Shown in pieces: positions 18,446 to 27,312 of a DNA stretch of 64,000 nucleotides. This stretch comes from Mycobacterium sp. IS-1742 (lineage in GTDB: Bacteria > Actinomycetota > Actinomycetes > Mycobacteriales > Mycobacteriaceae), in contig NZ_LQIV01000009.1 of the NCBI RefSeq assembly GCF_001500125.1, forward strand, positions 1 through 64,000, written 5' to 3'. The notes beneath the pieces were generated by a model that was given only the letters and a program-made list of their open reading frames with translations, had not been told where the DNA came from and did no database searches. Within the stretch, counting starts at the first letter, position 1. Each line of letters starts with the position of its first letter. Made by a program: the position numbers and the translations under genes.

Positions 18446-19828
18446 ATGGAGCACCTGACCACCCTCGACGCGAGCTTCCTCGAAGCCGAGGACTCCGACC
18501 CGCACGTCAGCCTCGCCATCGGCTCGGTCTCCATACTCGACGGCCCGGTTCCCGACGACGACGTCTTCGTGGCGGGCCTCACGGACCGGGTGCTCCACAT
18601 GCCGCGGTTCCGGCAGGTCCTTCGCACGCATCCACTGGATCTCGAGGCGCCGGAGTGGGTCGAGGCGACCAACTTCGACATCTCCCACCACCTGCACCGC
18701 ACCGCGCTCCCCCATCCGGGCGACGACGCCGCCCTGTTCCGGTTGACCGCCGAGGTGATGGAACGCCGGCTCGATCGCGAACGCCCCCTGTGGGAGTGCT
18801 GGATCGTGGAGGGTCTGCCGGACGACCGGTGGGCCATGATCATGAAACTGCATCACTGCATCGCCGACGGGATCGCGACGATGCACATGCTGGCCGGGCT
18901 GAGCGACAACGGTGACGGCGACACGTACGCCACCGAGATCCGGGCGGCCGGCGAGGCGGCGCAGCGCGGGTTCGGGTTACCGCAGCTCGGACTCGATCCG
19001 CGGCGGTGGGCCGGCATGCTGTGGCGGACCTCGACCGGCCTGGTCGGGGCCGCCGCGCGCGGTGTGGGCGGTGCGGCCGAGATCATCGGCGGCCTCCTGC
19101 GGCCGACGCCGACGTCGCTGGTCGGATCCGTCAGCACGATGCGGCGGTTCGCGGGGGCCGAGGTGTCGCTCGAAGACGCGCAGCGGGTCTGTCACACCTT
19201 CGAGGTGACCCTCAACGACGTGGTGCTCGCCGCGATCACCGACGCGTTCCGCGCCGTGTTGATCCGCCGCGGCGAGACACCCCGCAGCAACACCTTGCGC
19301 ACCCTGGTGCCGGTGTCGGTCCGCTCGAACGACGCCGTCGGCAAGGTCGACAACAGGGTGTCGCTGATGCTCCCGTACCTTCCGGTCGACGAGGCCGATC
19401 CCGAAGAACAGTTGCGGACCGTGCACGCACGCCTGACCGAGGCCAAGAACAGCGGGCAGCGCCAGGCGGGTCACGCCGTCATCTCGGCGTCGAACATCAT
19501 CCCGTTTCCGTTGACCGCGTGGGCCGTTCGCGCCATGACCCGGCTCCCCCAACGCAGCGTGGTCACCGTCGCCACGAACGTGCCGGGGCCACGGCATCCG
19601 ATGCAGGTCATGGGACGGAAGGTCGTGCGCATGTTCCCGATCCCGCCGATCGCGCTCGGCCTCCGGACCGGGGTTGCGATCGTCAGCTACGCGGACAAGC
19701 TGGTCTTCGGCATCACAGGTGATTTCGACACCGCACCCGACGTCGACGATCTCGCCCGCGGTATCGAACACGCCATGGACCGCCTCGTGGAGATCAGCTC
19801 CGACACCGGAAACCGACGGCCCGGCTAG
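18446..19828 (+). CDS. tgs1: Triacylglycerol synthase, Tgs1-like WS/DGAT
   Basis: This 460-residue protein starts MEHLTTLDASFLEAED, very close to the N-terminus I remember for M. tuberculosis Tgs1 (Rv3130c). The active-site motif is HHCIADG with H136, H137 and D141. The second family motif is LPQRSVVTVATNVPGPRHPMQVMG. Tgs1 makes triacylglycerol from diacylglycerol and acyl-CoA during dormancy and is a hallmark DosR-induced gene. The chosen ATG lies just after the perfect DosR box. It is the first gene of a tight operon with the nitroreductase (gap of 14 bases), universal stress protein and pfkB. In M. tuberculosis the Rv3131 nitroreductase gene is also a neighbour of tgs1, which supports orthology. 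Confidence 0.94.
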   Translation: MEHLTTLDASFLEAEDSDPHVSLAIGSVSILDGPVPDDDVFVAGLTDRVLHMPRFRQVLRTHPLDLEAPEWVEATNFDISHHLHRTALPHPGDDAALFRLTAEVMERRLDRERPLWECWIVEGLPDDRWAMIMKLHHCIADGIATMHMLAGLSDNGDGDTYATEIRAAGEAAQRGFGLPQLGLDPRRWAGMLWRTSTGLVGAAARGVGGAAEIIGGLLRPTPTSLVGSVSTMRRFAGAEVSLEDAQRVCHTFEVTLNDVVLAAITDAFRAVLIRRGETPRSNTLRTLVPVSVRSNDAVGKVDNRVSLMLPYLPVDEADPEEQLRTVHARLTEAKNSGQRQAGHAVISASNIIPFPLTAWAVRAMTRLPQRSVVTVATNVPGPRHPMQVMGRKVVRMFPIPPIALGLRTGVAIVSYADKLVFGITGDFDTAPDVDDLARGIEHAMDRLVEISSDTGNRRPG

Positions 19829-19842
19829 AGGAGCCCGCATCG

Positions 19843-20844
19843 ATGACTCACGGGAGCGCGGACACCGACACCATCGTCGCGGCGATCCGGCGGGCGTGCC
19901 GGGCACCGTCCCTGCACAACAGCCAGCCGTGGCGGTGGATCGTCGACGACGCATCGGTCGACCTGTTCGCCGACCACCGCCGGGTGGTGCGCTCCACCGA
20001 CAGGTCGGGACGTGAGGCGCTCATCAGTTGCGGTGCGGCGCTTGATCACTTCCGGATCGCGATGGCCGCGTCAGGGTGGCGTACCGAAGCCGACCGGTTC
20101 CCCGACCCGGGTGAACGGGACCACCTGGCATCGATCACCTTCACCCCCGCGCCGAACGTGACGGCGGCCGACCGCGAACTCGCCGCGGCGATCCTGCGGC
20201 GCCGCACCGATCGGCTGCCGTTCCGCGCGCCCGAGCGTTGGGAGACGTTCGAGATCGCGTTGCGGCGAAGCATCGAATCCGGTCCCGTGGCGCTGGTGGT
20301 GCTGAGCGACCGATCACGGCCGATACTGGCCGAGGCATCCCGGCTGACCGAGTCGCACCGGCGCCACGATGCCTATTACCGCGACGAACTGCGTTGGTGG
20401 ACAGAGCCTCACCGGCCCTACCGAGGTGTGCCGCCGAGTGCGCTGGTGTCCGAGGAGGAACAGGGACGCGTCGACATCGGCCGCACGTTCCCGGTGACCT
20501 GGCACGGTGATCGGTGCCCCGAGGTGCGCGCCGACGAAGCGAAGATCCTCGTGCTGAGCACACCGGGAGACGGCCGCGCCGACGCACTCCGGTGCGGCGA
20601 GGCGCTGTCGACCGTTCTGTTGGTGTGCACGGTGGCCGGGCTCGCCACCTGCCCGTTGACCCATGTCACCGAACTGCCGCAGAGCCGCGCCGCGATCGCG
20701 GGCCTGATCGGGGACCGGGGAGTCCCGCAGGCCCTGATCCGGGCGGGCAGAGCCCCGGACGTCGAGGAGACGAGGGCGCCGACACCGCGACTTCCCTCGA
20801 GCGACGTCATCCAGATTCGTCGATCGAACCAGTGGGAGGAGTGA
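19843..20844 (+). CDS. Acg-family nitroreductase-like protein
   Basis: This 333-residue protein belongs to the Acg/Rv2032/Rv3131 group. The N-terminus has APSLHNSQPWRW, the FMN-contact signature of this group, and RSTDRSGREALISCGAALDHF follows. The C-terminal half has LSTPGDGRADALRCGEALSTVLL and the CPLT segment. In other mycobacteria Acg binds FMN without being a standard nitroreductase, is needed for persistence, and may sequester flavin. It lies 14 bases after tgs1 and one base before the universal stress protein gene, so it should be induced with them by DosR. Confidence 0.92.
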   Translation: MTHGSADTDTIVAAIRRACRAPSLHNSQPWRWIVDDASVDLFADHRRVVRSTDRSGREALISCGAALDHFRIAMAASGWRTEADRFPDPGERDHLASITFTPAPNVTAADRELAAAILRRRTDRLPFRAPERWETFEIALRRSIESGPVALVVLSDRSRPILAEASRLTESHRRHDAYYRDELRWWTEPHRPYRGVPPSALVSEEEQGRVDIGRTFPVTWHGDRCPEVRADEAKILVLSTPGDGRADALRCGEALSTVLLVCTVAGLATCPLTHVTELPQSRAAIAGLIGDRGVPQALIRAGRAPDVEETRAPTPRLPSSDVIQIRRSNQWEE

Positions 20845-20845
20845 C

Positions 20846-21751
20846 ATGGAAGCGAACGGCAGCGGCATCCTGGTGGGTGTCGACGGTTCGGCGGAATCCG
20901 ACGCCGCCATCCGCTGGGCGACCCATGAGGCGGTGATGCGCCGGGTGCCGCTGACGCTGACGCACGTCGTGGCCGCCGTGGCGGCGAGTTCGCCGGTCGG
21001 GCCGATCCTGGCCGAGATCTGCGCATGGCAGCAGGACAACGCCCGCCACGTTCTCGAACAGGCGCTCAAGACCGCACAGGCCTGCGCTCCCGACTCCCGT
21101 CTGCCCGACATCCGCACCGAGGTCCTCGGGTCGAGCGTGGTCCCGACCCTGGTGCACGAATCCGGCGAGAAGCAGATCGTCGCCGTCGGAAGCCGCGGAA
21201 CCGGTGCGCTCGGCCGGCTGCTGCTCGGCTCGGTCAGCACCGGTCTGGTGCACCACGCCCGCTGCCCGGTGGCCGTCATCCGGCCCGCACGCGGCGGGCG
21301 CCCGGACGAAGACGCGCCCGTCCTGCTCGGCATCGACGGGTCACCGGCCTCGGAGGCGGCGACCGCGATGGCTTTCGACGAAGCGGCACGGCGGGGGGTC
21401 GACCTGGTGGCGCTGCATGCCTGGAGCGACGTCTCGGTCTTCCCCATCGTGGGCAGGGATTGGCGCGCATACGAGAGCCAGGGCGACGAAGTCCTCGGCG
21501 AACGGCTCGCCGGCTGGCAGGAGCGGTATCCCGAGGTGCGGGTACACCGACGCCTGGTCTGCGACCAGCCCGCACGATGGCTGATCCGCGAGTCCGAGCA
21601 CGCGCAACTGGTGGTGGTCGGAGTCCGCGGTCGGGGCGGCTTCGCAAGCCCCTGGCTGGGTTCGGTGAGCTCGGCCGTGGCCCAGTCCGCGGACACACCG
21701 GTGCTCGTGGTCCGCGCAACCCCGCCGGCATCCAGGGGTGCGGGCCGATGA
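20846..21751 (+). CDS. Universal stress protein with tandem USP domains
   Basis: The 301 residues form two USP domains, at about 5-148 and 155-297. Both carry the ATP-binding pattern GxxGxxxxxxxxxGS: VAVGSRGTGALGRLLLGSVS in the first and VVVGVRGRGGFASPWLGSVS in the second, so both should bind ATP. Tandem USPs of this type (Rv2005c, Rv2623 and others) are DosR-regulon members, and Rv2623 slows growth in an ATP-dependent way. The gene begins one base after the nitroreductase stop and its own stop overlaps the pfkB start by ATGA, so translation is coupled along the operon. Confidence 0.94.
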   Translation: MEANGSGILVGVDGSAESDAAIRWATHEAVMRRVPLTLTHVVAAVAASSPVGPILAEICAWQQDNARHVLEQALKTAQACAPDSRLPDIRTEVLGSSVVPTLVHESGEKQIVAVGSRGTGALGRLLLGSVSTGLVHHARCPVAVIRPARGGRPDEDAPVLLGIDGSPASEAATAMAFDEAARRGVDLVALHAWSDVSVFPIVGRDWRAYESQGDEVLGERLAGWQERYPEVRVHRRLVCDQPARWLIRESEHAQLVVVGVRGRGGFASPWLGSVSSAVAQSADTPVLVVRATPPASRGAGR

Positions 21752-22782
21752 GACGTTCCGGCGAACGCCCCGGACACGGACCGACGATCGTCACGCTCAC
21801 GATGAACCCGGCCCTCGACATCACCACGAGCGCTCCACAGGTCCGGCCGACGAGCAAGATCCGTTGTGCCCGAGCCCGTTACGACCCGGGTGGCGGCGGG
21901 ATCAACGTGGCCCGCACCGCCTTCGTGCTCGGCGAGTCGGTGTCGGCGGTGTTCCCCGTGGGCGGGCCGAGCGGCGACCTGCTCACCGAACTGCTGGGCA
22001 AGGCCGACGTTCCGTTCCGTCGCGTCGCGATCGGCGAGCCGACGCGCGAGAGCTTCACCGTCAACGACGACAGCAGCGGCCGGCAGTACCGTTTCATCCT
22101 CCCCGGCCCGTCCCTGACACCGCAGGAGCAGGCGAAGTGTCTGGAGGAACTGCGTTACGAGGCCCGGGTCGCGCAATTCGTCGTGGCCAGTGGCAGTCTG
22201 CCGCCGGGAGTTCCGCCGGACTTCTATCAGCGGGTCGCCGACATCTGTCGCGAACTCGGCGCGCGATTGATCCTCGACACGTCGGGCGATGCCCTCCAGC
22301 GGGTCCGTTCGGGAGTCTTCCTGCTCAAGGCCAGCGTGCGGGAACTCCGGGAGCGGGTCGGCAGGGAACTCCTCGACGAGGCCGATCAGTTGACCGCCGC
22401 ACACGAACTCATCGACTCCGGCGTCGCCGAGATGGTGGTCGTCTCGCTGGGTTCGAAGGGTGCGCTGCTGGCCACGTCGCAGGACAGTCGACGTTTTCCG
22501 CCGGTACCGGTGGAGGCCGTCAGCGGTGTCGGCGCGGGCGACGCGATGGTGGCGGCGATCGTCGTGGGTCTGACGCGGGGATGGTCGCCGAGCAAGTCCG
22601 TGCAGTTCGGGATCGCCACGGGCGGGGCCATGTTGTTGACCCCGGGTACCGCGGTGTGCGAGCGATCCCAGGCGGAACGGCTCTTCGAGCTCGCCCCGGA
22701 TCCCGAGGAGGTGGCCGTCAGCGCGAGCGGCGGTCCGATTCCGACCGGCCCGGCGCCCGGTACAGAGCGGCCCCCGCGGTGA
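21748..22782 (+). CDS. pfkB: PfkB-family sugar kinase (phosphofructokinase B type)
   Basis: The 344-residue product has the PfkB signatures YDPGGGGINVART near the N-terminus and SGVGAGDAMVAAIVVG near residue 260, with the catalytic Asp in GAGD. The start codon overlaps the universal stress protein stop. It matches the class of M. tuberculosis Rv2029c (PfkB), a DosR-regulon gene that usually sits beside a USP gene, as here. It probably phosphorylates fructose-6-phosphate or a related sugar phosphate. The last 65 bases overlap the 3' end of the convergent KAS III-like gene; the Pro/Gly-rich final residues look non-essential. Confidence 0.93.
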   Translation: MRRSGERPGHGPTIVTLTMNPALDITTSAPQVRPTSKIRCARARYDPGGGGINVARTAFVLGESVSAVFPVGGPSGDLLTELLGKADVPFRRVAIGEPTRESFTVNDDSSGRQYRFILPGPSLTPQEQAKCLEELRYEARVAQFVVASGSLPPGVPPDFYQRVADICRELGARLILDTSGDALQRVRSGVFLLKASVRELRERVGRELLDEADQLTAAHELIDSGVAEMVVVSLGSKGALLATSQDSRRFPPVPVEAVSGVGAGDAMVAAIVVGLTRGWSPSKSVQFGIATGGAMLLTPGTAVCERSQAERLFELAPDPEEVAVSASGGPIPTGPAPGTERPPR

Positions 22783-23632
22783 TTCCGGCCCCCGCGGCGA
22801 CGATCAGGATCAGCGCCCCGGGCGGCAGGTCGGTCAACGCCCCCTTCAGCGCCGCGGCGAGCGAGGCGGTGTGGGCGTTCTCGTCGTCGGCGACGACGAT
22901 CCGGCCGGCACCCAGATCGAGTCGCTCGGCGAGCGCGGCAGCGTAGTCGGGGCGTCCGGGCGCGGCGACCACGACGTCGACGTCGGGCACCCTCAGCCCG
23001 GCGTCGTCCAGACAGATCCGCGCGGCGTGCGCCGCCGCCTCGGCGAGGCGGTCGTCGAGGTCGCCGGATTCGGTGAACCGCAACACGTTGCGCGCATCCG
23101 CCGAACCCACGGTGGCGCGGAAGGACTTCCCGTCGTCGGGGTCGCTCACCCAGCTCACCCGCCCGAGCCCCGAGTCGTCGTCGGTCCAGTCGCACAGCAG
23201 CGCCGCCCCGACGGGCGAGAACGGGAAGTGTCTGCTCATCCCCCGGCCGGGGTCGGCGTCGCCGGCGGTGATCAGCGCGTGGGTGGCCGCCCGTGACCGC
23301 AGGAAGCCGTCGACCACCTGAAGCCCGGTGAGGACACCACAGCTGCCGTTGGAGATGTCGAACGAGAACGTGCCGTGCGCACCGTCGCGCAGGCCGTCGT
23401 GGGGATCCTCGGGATTGGCGCCGATGTCCTCCTGGATCAGCGCCGCGAGCGCGGGCTCCCCCAGGTTCTTGTCCCGGTAGATCCCGGCGTTGACGAGGAG
23501 GCTGAGATCGTCGGGATCCCGCCGCGCGGCGTCGAGACACGATCTCGCGGCCGCGACGGCCAGATGCAGGGCACTGTGCCGGTCCCGCCAGCCGCCGCGC
23601 GTCACCGCGACCTGATCAATGATGGTGCCCAT
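22718..23632 (-). CDS. Degenerate KAS III-like protein lacking the catalytic Cys and His
   Basis: This 304-residue thiolase-fold protein pairs with the upstream KAS III gene. Aligning FDISNGSCGVLTG to FDLSNACAGMLTG of the partner puts S97 where the catalytic Cys should be, with a Cys one position later. The usual His region reads VVVAAPGRPDY, with no His. An Asn in ENAHTAS roughly keeps the third catalytic position. It is about 60 residues shorter than its partner, mainly at the N-terminus. Its ATG overlaps the partner by 17 bases, so the two are coupled. It is probably a structural or gating subunit of a heterodimer, as PqsB is to PqsC; that is inference. Its 3' end overlaps pfkB by 65 bases. 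Confidence 0.88.
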   Translation of the reverse strand: MGTIIDQVAVTRGGWRDRHSALHLAVAAARSCLDAARRDPDDLSLLVNAGIYRDKNLGEPALAALIQEDIGANPEDPHDGLRDGAHGTFSFDISNGSCGVLTGLQVVDGFLRSRAATHALITAGDADPGRGMSRHFPFSPVGAALLCDWTDDDSGLGRVSWVSDPDDGKSFRATVGSADARNVLRFTESGDLDDRLAEAAAHAARICLDDAGLRVPDVDVVVAAPGRPDYAAALAERLDLGAGRIVVADDENAHTASLAAALKGALTDLPPGALILIVAAGAGITAGAALYRAPGRSESDRRSR

Positions 23633-24719
23633 AGCGTTTCACCAGATCCTCGTCCACCTCGATGAGTACCACCCCGATCTCGAGCCCCGACGCCAGCGCG
23701 ATGAGCGCGATCGTCTCGCCGGGTTGGATGCGGCCGGCCTCCAGTTCTTCGACGAGCGCGACCGTGTGTGTCGTCGAAGCCGTGTTCCCGTAGCGGTCGA
23801 CGGTGATCACCGCGTCGTGGCGGGGGGCGTCGCCGAAGACCGCCGACATCTCGGCCATACCCTTGCGGATGGCACGCGCCGAGGTCTGGTGGGTGATCAC
23901 ATGGTCGATGTCGTGGATGGCGATCCCCGCGGCGTCCAGGACCTCGTGCAGCAGCAGCGGTGTGTCGGCGATCGCCGCGCGCTGGATCGCCCGGGAGTCG
24001 GTGAACATCCTCGCCCCCGGGTCTCGGCCCTTGGGGTAGGCCAGGCACAGCCGGCTGTGGTCGGCGATCGTCGTGAAGCCGGCGAGGGTGATCGAGCCCG
24101 AGTCGGCGCCGGCGCGTTCGAGCAGCAGGGCCGCCCCGGCGTCACCCAGCGTCAAGCACGCGAGCTCTCGGCTCATGATGGTCCGTATGTGGCGGGCGGC
24201 GTTGCGACCCAACTGGGAGATGTACTCGCCGCTGACCACCAGCCCGCTCCGCACGACGCCCTGCCGGATCCAGTTGTTCAGAACCGTGACGCCCGTGAGC
24301 ATTCCGGCGCAGGCGTTCGACAGGTCGAACGTCATCGCCCGGTGTGCGCCGATCGCGTGGGCGACCGCGCTGCTCATGGTCGGCTCCACCCACTGGGTCA
24401 GGCCGCCGTGGAATTTCGTGATGCTGCAGCTGATCACGACGTCGATGTCGGAGGCCGGCGACCCCGCCCTGTCCAGGCAGTCGCGCGCCGCCGTGGTCGC
24501 CAGACTGTAGGAGTCCTCGTCCCCCACGGACACCCGGCGCTCGTGAATGCCGGTGAGGCGTTCGAGGTCGATGTGCGTGTTGTGACGGGTCGACGCCATC
24601 AGCTCGTCGGTCGTCAGACGGGTGGGGGGTAGATGCCGGCCCGCCGCGGCCACCCGGGTGCGGTACGGCGCCCCACCGCCTTTCGTCGAGTGGTCCATCA
24701 CCAGCCAGTGTGTGGTCAC
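23616..24719 (-). CDS. KAS III-like ketoacyl synthase, intact catalytic triad
   Basis: The 367-residue protein starts at GTG 24719, with GGAGG eight bases upstream; a GTG at 24728 overlaps that ribosome site and is less likely. It has the FabH/thiolase fold with C137 in LSNACAGMLTG, H277 in VITHQTSARAIRKG and N312 in DRYGNTAS, the standard Cys-His-Asn triad. FabH-like enzymes condense an acyl-CoA with malonyl-ACP/CoA or transfer acyl groups. The sequence is not that of the housekeeping FabH, and no acyl carrier gene is adjacent. It lies 31 bases after the hydrogenase protease gene and 50 bases from a DosR-like box, so it is probably made in hypoxia. The substrate is unknown. Confidence 0.9.
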   Translation of the reverse strand: MTTHWLVMDHSTKGGGAPYRTRVAAAGRHLPPTRLTTDELMASTRHNTHIDLERLTGIHERRVSVGDEDSYSLATTAARDCLDRAGSPASDIDVVISCSITKFHGGLTQWVEPTMSSAVAHAIGAHRAMTFDLSNACAGMLTGVTVLNNWIRQGVVRSGLVVSGEYISQLGRNAARHIRTIMSRELACLTLGDAGAALLLERAGADSGSITLAGFTTIADHSRLCLAYPKGRDPGARMFTDSRAIQRAAIADTPLLLHEVLDAAGIAIHDIDHVITHQTSARAIRKGMAEMSAVFGDAPRHDAVITVDRYGNTASTTHTVALVEELEAGRIQPGETIALIALASGLEIGVVLIEVDEDLVKRYGHHH

Positions 24720-24750
24720 GAACGTCACCTCCCGCTGTGATGGTCGATCA

Positions 24751-25251
24751 TCACGGCGTCACCCGGCCAGGGCATTTGGACCCTTGCCGACGGTCCGACG
24801 GCCCCTGTCGGATCGCGGTGAGCACGGCGTCGACCGCATCCGGAACCGCGGCCTGCACCGCCGTGGACAAACCCACCCCGAAACCGACGTCGGCGACCTC
24901 GACGGCGAGCACCAGGAGGTCGTGGGGCATCCGGTTCAGCGCCCGGCCGAGCTCGACCACGGTGGCGAGGTCCATGCCGTGGGAGCTCACCGGCGGTGAC
25001 GACAGGAGCCGGTCAGCGGTGCACCGGTGGATCCGGCCCGGCACGGAGGGTGTCGCGACCGCCGCGTCGACCACGACCGCGAGCCGGGCCCCGGCCCACG
25101 CGTCGAGGATCTCGCACGGGTCGTCGACCACGTACCGGACCCGGACACCGGGTGCGACTCGCGCCCCGACGGCCGCTGCGACGGCCGGGCCCACCCCGTC
25201 GTCGCGGCGATGACCGTTGCCGACGCCGATCACGACGCTGTCACCGGTCAC
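24751..25251 (-). CDS. hyhD: [NiFe] hydrogenase maturation protease
   Basis: The 166-residue protein has the HycI/HyaD-type motif GVGNGHRRDDGVG at the N-terminus and a conserved Asp-rich strand LAVVVDAAV. These enzymes read the nickel in the nearly finished large subunit and cut off its C-terminal tail, here the residues after DPCISCSAH in HyhL. It begins 13 bases after hyhL, as expected for a dedicated protease. The C-terminal 30 residues (RQGPSDRRQGSKCPGRVTP) look unstructured, and the coding DNA for them holds a DosR-like box for the next gene. Confidence 0.92.
   Translation of the reverse strand: MTGDSVVIGVGNGHRRDDGVGPAVAAAVGARVAPGVRVRYVVDDPCEILDAWAGARLAVVVDAAVATPSVPGRIHRCTADRLLSSPPVSSHGMDLATVVELGRALNRMPHDLLVLAVEVADVGFGVGLSTAVQAAVPDAVDAVLTAIRQGPSDRRQGSKCPGRVTP
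24770..24784. promoter_or_regulatory. DosR-like box upstream of the KAS III pair
   Basis: GGGCATTTGGACCCT matches GGGACTTNNGNCCCT except at positions 4 and 5. It lies 50 bases upstream of the KAS III GTG, inside the 3' end of hyhD. It is nearly the same as the box before hyhB (GGGGCATTGGACCCT), which raises confidence in both. Confidence 0.5.
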
Positions 25252-25264
25252 GACGAGCCACCGC

Positions 25265-26557
25265 TCATCTGCGTTCGACGGTGAGGGTCAGGAAGTGGGC
25301 CGAACACGAGATGCACGGGTCGTGGTTGCGGATCGACCGCTCGCACAGCGACGTCAGCGTTGCGTCGTCGAGGGTCAGGTTGCCTGCCACCAGCTGGGCC
25401 ATCTCGTATTCGATGGCGGCCTGGTTCTGCGCTGTCGGCGGCACCATCGTCGCCGCGCTGATCAGACCGTCGTCGTCGATCTCGTAGCGGTGGTACAGCA
25501 GCCCGCGCGGCGCTTCGCTGACACCGTGCCCCACCCCGGCGCGTGGTGCGACGTGGACGAACGGGCGCGCAGGCCGCTCGTACTCGTCGATGATGCGCAG
25601 CGCCTCCTCGATCGCGTAGACGATCTCCACAGCGCGGACCACGATGCTGCGGAACGGGTTTCGGCACTGCGCGCCGAGGCCCGCCTCCGCGGCGGCCTGT
25701 CGGGCCGTCGCCGAGAGGGTCGCCGAGTTCAGTGCGTACCGCGCCAGGGGCCCGGTCAGATAGCGCTCGCCGTCGAGCGTCGCGTGCAGCGCGGTGGAGT
25801 GGGGCACCTGGCTCTCCCGCACGTGTTCGCCGAACTCGGCCACCGGGAAACCGGGTCCGGTGCTGCGGCGGATCGTGCCGTCCTCGATCGCGTACCGGTC
25901 CGGTTGGGTCAGCGCGAGGAACTCGTGGTCGAATTCCACCTCGGGGCAGTCGAATGCGGCCACGGAGCGAACTGTGAAGAGGGCGTCGTCCAGCGCGCGC
26001 CGCAACTGTTCGGCGAGGGGCTCGAGCTCATCACGGCGCGGCACCGAGTAGAAGCCGCCCAGCCGGACGTTGATCGGATGGATCGAGCGTCCGCCGAGCT
26101 GCTCCATGAGCCGGTTCCCGGCCTTCTTCAGGGCGAGCCCGCGCTCCAGGAGCTCCCGGTGGTCCTTGGCGAAACTGATGGCGTCGGGGTAACCGAGGAA
26201 GTCGGGCGCATGCAGCAGATAGATGTGCAGCGCGTGGCTGTGGATCCACTCCCCGCAGTACAGCAGCCGACGCAGCTCGATCAGCTCAGGGTCGAGCGTC
26301 ACCCCACACGCAGCCTCGATGGCGTTGCAGGCACTCACCTGGTAGGCCACCGGACAGATGCCGCACACCCGCGCGGTGAGGTCGGGCGGTTCGGTGTAGG
26401 CCCGTCCGCGCAGGAAGGCCTCGAAGAACCGCGGTGGCTCGTAGATGTTCAGTTCGACGGTGTCGACCGTGCCGTCGGTCAACGTGACATGCAGCGCGCC
26501 TTCACCTTCCACCCGGGTCAGCGCACCGACCGTCAGGGTGCGGATCTCGGGGTTCAC
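25265..26557 (-). CDS. hyhL: [NiFe] hydrogenase large (catalytic) subunit, group 3b type
   Basis: The 430-residue subunit carries the NiFe(CN)2CO site. The N-terminal CxxC is in [12 protein letters not shown] and the C-terminal one in [10 protein letters not shown], giving the four cysteine ligands. Nine residues after the final His (FLTLTVERR) form the tail that the protease removes. Together with the small, FAD/NAD(P) and Fe-S subunits this is the cytosolic bidirectional NAD(P)-linked enzyme known as Hyh or Hyd3 in M. smegmatis, where it makes H2 to dispose of reductant during hypoxia. It overlaps hyhS by 4 bases. Confidence 0.96.
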   Translation of the reverse strand: MNPEIRTLTVGALTRVEGEGALHVTLTDGTVDTVELNIYEPPRFFEAFLRGRAYTEPPDLTARVCGICPVAYQVSACNAIEAACGVTLDPELIELRRLLYCGEWIHSHALHIYLLHAPDFLGYPDAISFAKDHRELLERGLALKKAGNRLMEQLGGRSIHPINVRLGGFYSVPRRDELEPLAEQLRRALDDALFTVRSVAAFDCPEVEFDHEFLALTQPDRYAIEDGTIRRSTGPGFPVAEFGEHVRESQVPHSTALHATLDGERYLTGPLARYALNSATLSATARQAAAEAGLGAQCRNPFRSIVVRAVEIVYAIEEALRIIDEYERPARPFVHVAPRAGVGHGVSEAPRGLLYHRYEIDDDGLISAATMVPPTAQNQAAIEYEMAQLVAGNLTLDDATLTSLCERSIRNHDPCISCSAHFLTLTVERR

Positions 26558-27312
26558 GAGTCGTTCCGGTGCTCGGCGAACCGGGCCACGTTGAACGTCG
26601 AGAACACCCGCTCGACGTCACCGCCCGACATCCCGTCGCGGCGCAGCACCGGGATGAGCGCGGCAGTGTTCGGCGTCGCCGCGGGCCCGAAGCATCCGTA
26701 GCAGCCGCGGTGGTACGTCGGACACAGTGCGCCGCAACCGGCGTGGGTCACCGGACCCAGGCAGGGCACGCCCTCGGCCACCATCACGCACGTCACCCCG
26801 CGCAGTTTGCATTCGGTGCACACCGTCTTGGCAGGCAACCGCGGTTTACGCCCCACGAGCAGTGCGGCGAGGGTGTCGAGCAGCTGTCCGCGGTCGATCG
26901 GGCAGCCCTGCAGCTGATAGTCGACCTCGACGTGCGCCGCGGCGGGAGTGGAGGTCGCCAGCGTGTCGATGTAGTCGGGCCGGGCGTAGACGACCGAGGC
27001 GAACTCCTCGACGTCGGCGAAGTTGCGCAGCGCCTGCACTCCGCCTGCGGTCGCGCACGCACCGATGGTGACCAGCACCTTCGACTGCTCGCGGATCTCC
27101 CGGATGCGCCGCTGGTCCGCCGCGGTGGTGATCGACCCCTCGACCAGCGACACGTCGTAGGGACCGCCCAGGATCGCGCTGGACGCCTCCAGGAAGGTGG
27201 CGATCTGCACCTGACCGGCGAGGGTGAGCAGGTCGTCCTCGCAGTCCAGCAGGGTCAGCTGGCAGCCGTCACAGGAGGCGAACTTCCAGACCCCGAGCGT
27301 GGGTGGGCTCAT
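26554..27312 (-). CDS. hyhS: [NiFe] hydrogenase small subunit, group 3b type
   Basis: The 252-residue electron-transfer subunit has no Tat signal, so it is cytosolic. The proximal cluster motif is [17 protein letters not shown] at the N-terminus; more Cys lie in [12 protein letters not shown] and in [17 protein letters not shown], enough for up to three Fe-S clusters. It passes electrons between HyhL and the HyhG/HyhB module. It starts directly against the hyhG stop and overlaps hyhL by 4 bases, so the operon is translationally coupled. Confidence 0.95.
   Translation of the reverse strand: MSPPTLGVWKFASCDGCQLTLLDCEDDLLTLAGQVQIATFLEASSAILGGPYDVSLVEGSITTAADQRRIREIREQSKVLVTIGACATAGGVQALRNFADVEEFASVVYARPDYIDTLATSTPAAAHVEVDYQLQGCPIDRGQLLDTLAALLVGRKPRLPAKTVCTECKLRGVTCVMVAEGVPCLGPVTHAGCGALCPTYHRGCYGCFGPAATPNTAALIPVLRRDGMSGGDVERVFSTFNVARFAEHRNDS

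Noticed and set aside
21025..21747. Upstream extension of the pfkB frame
   Set aside because: Inside the universal stress protein gene in a shifted frame; the family N-terminus begins after 21748.
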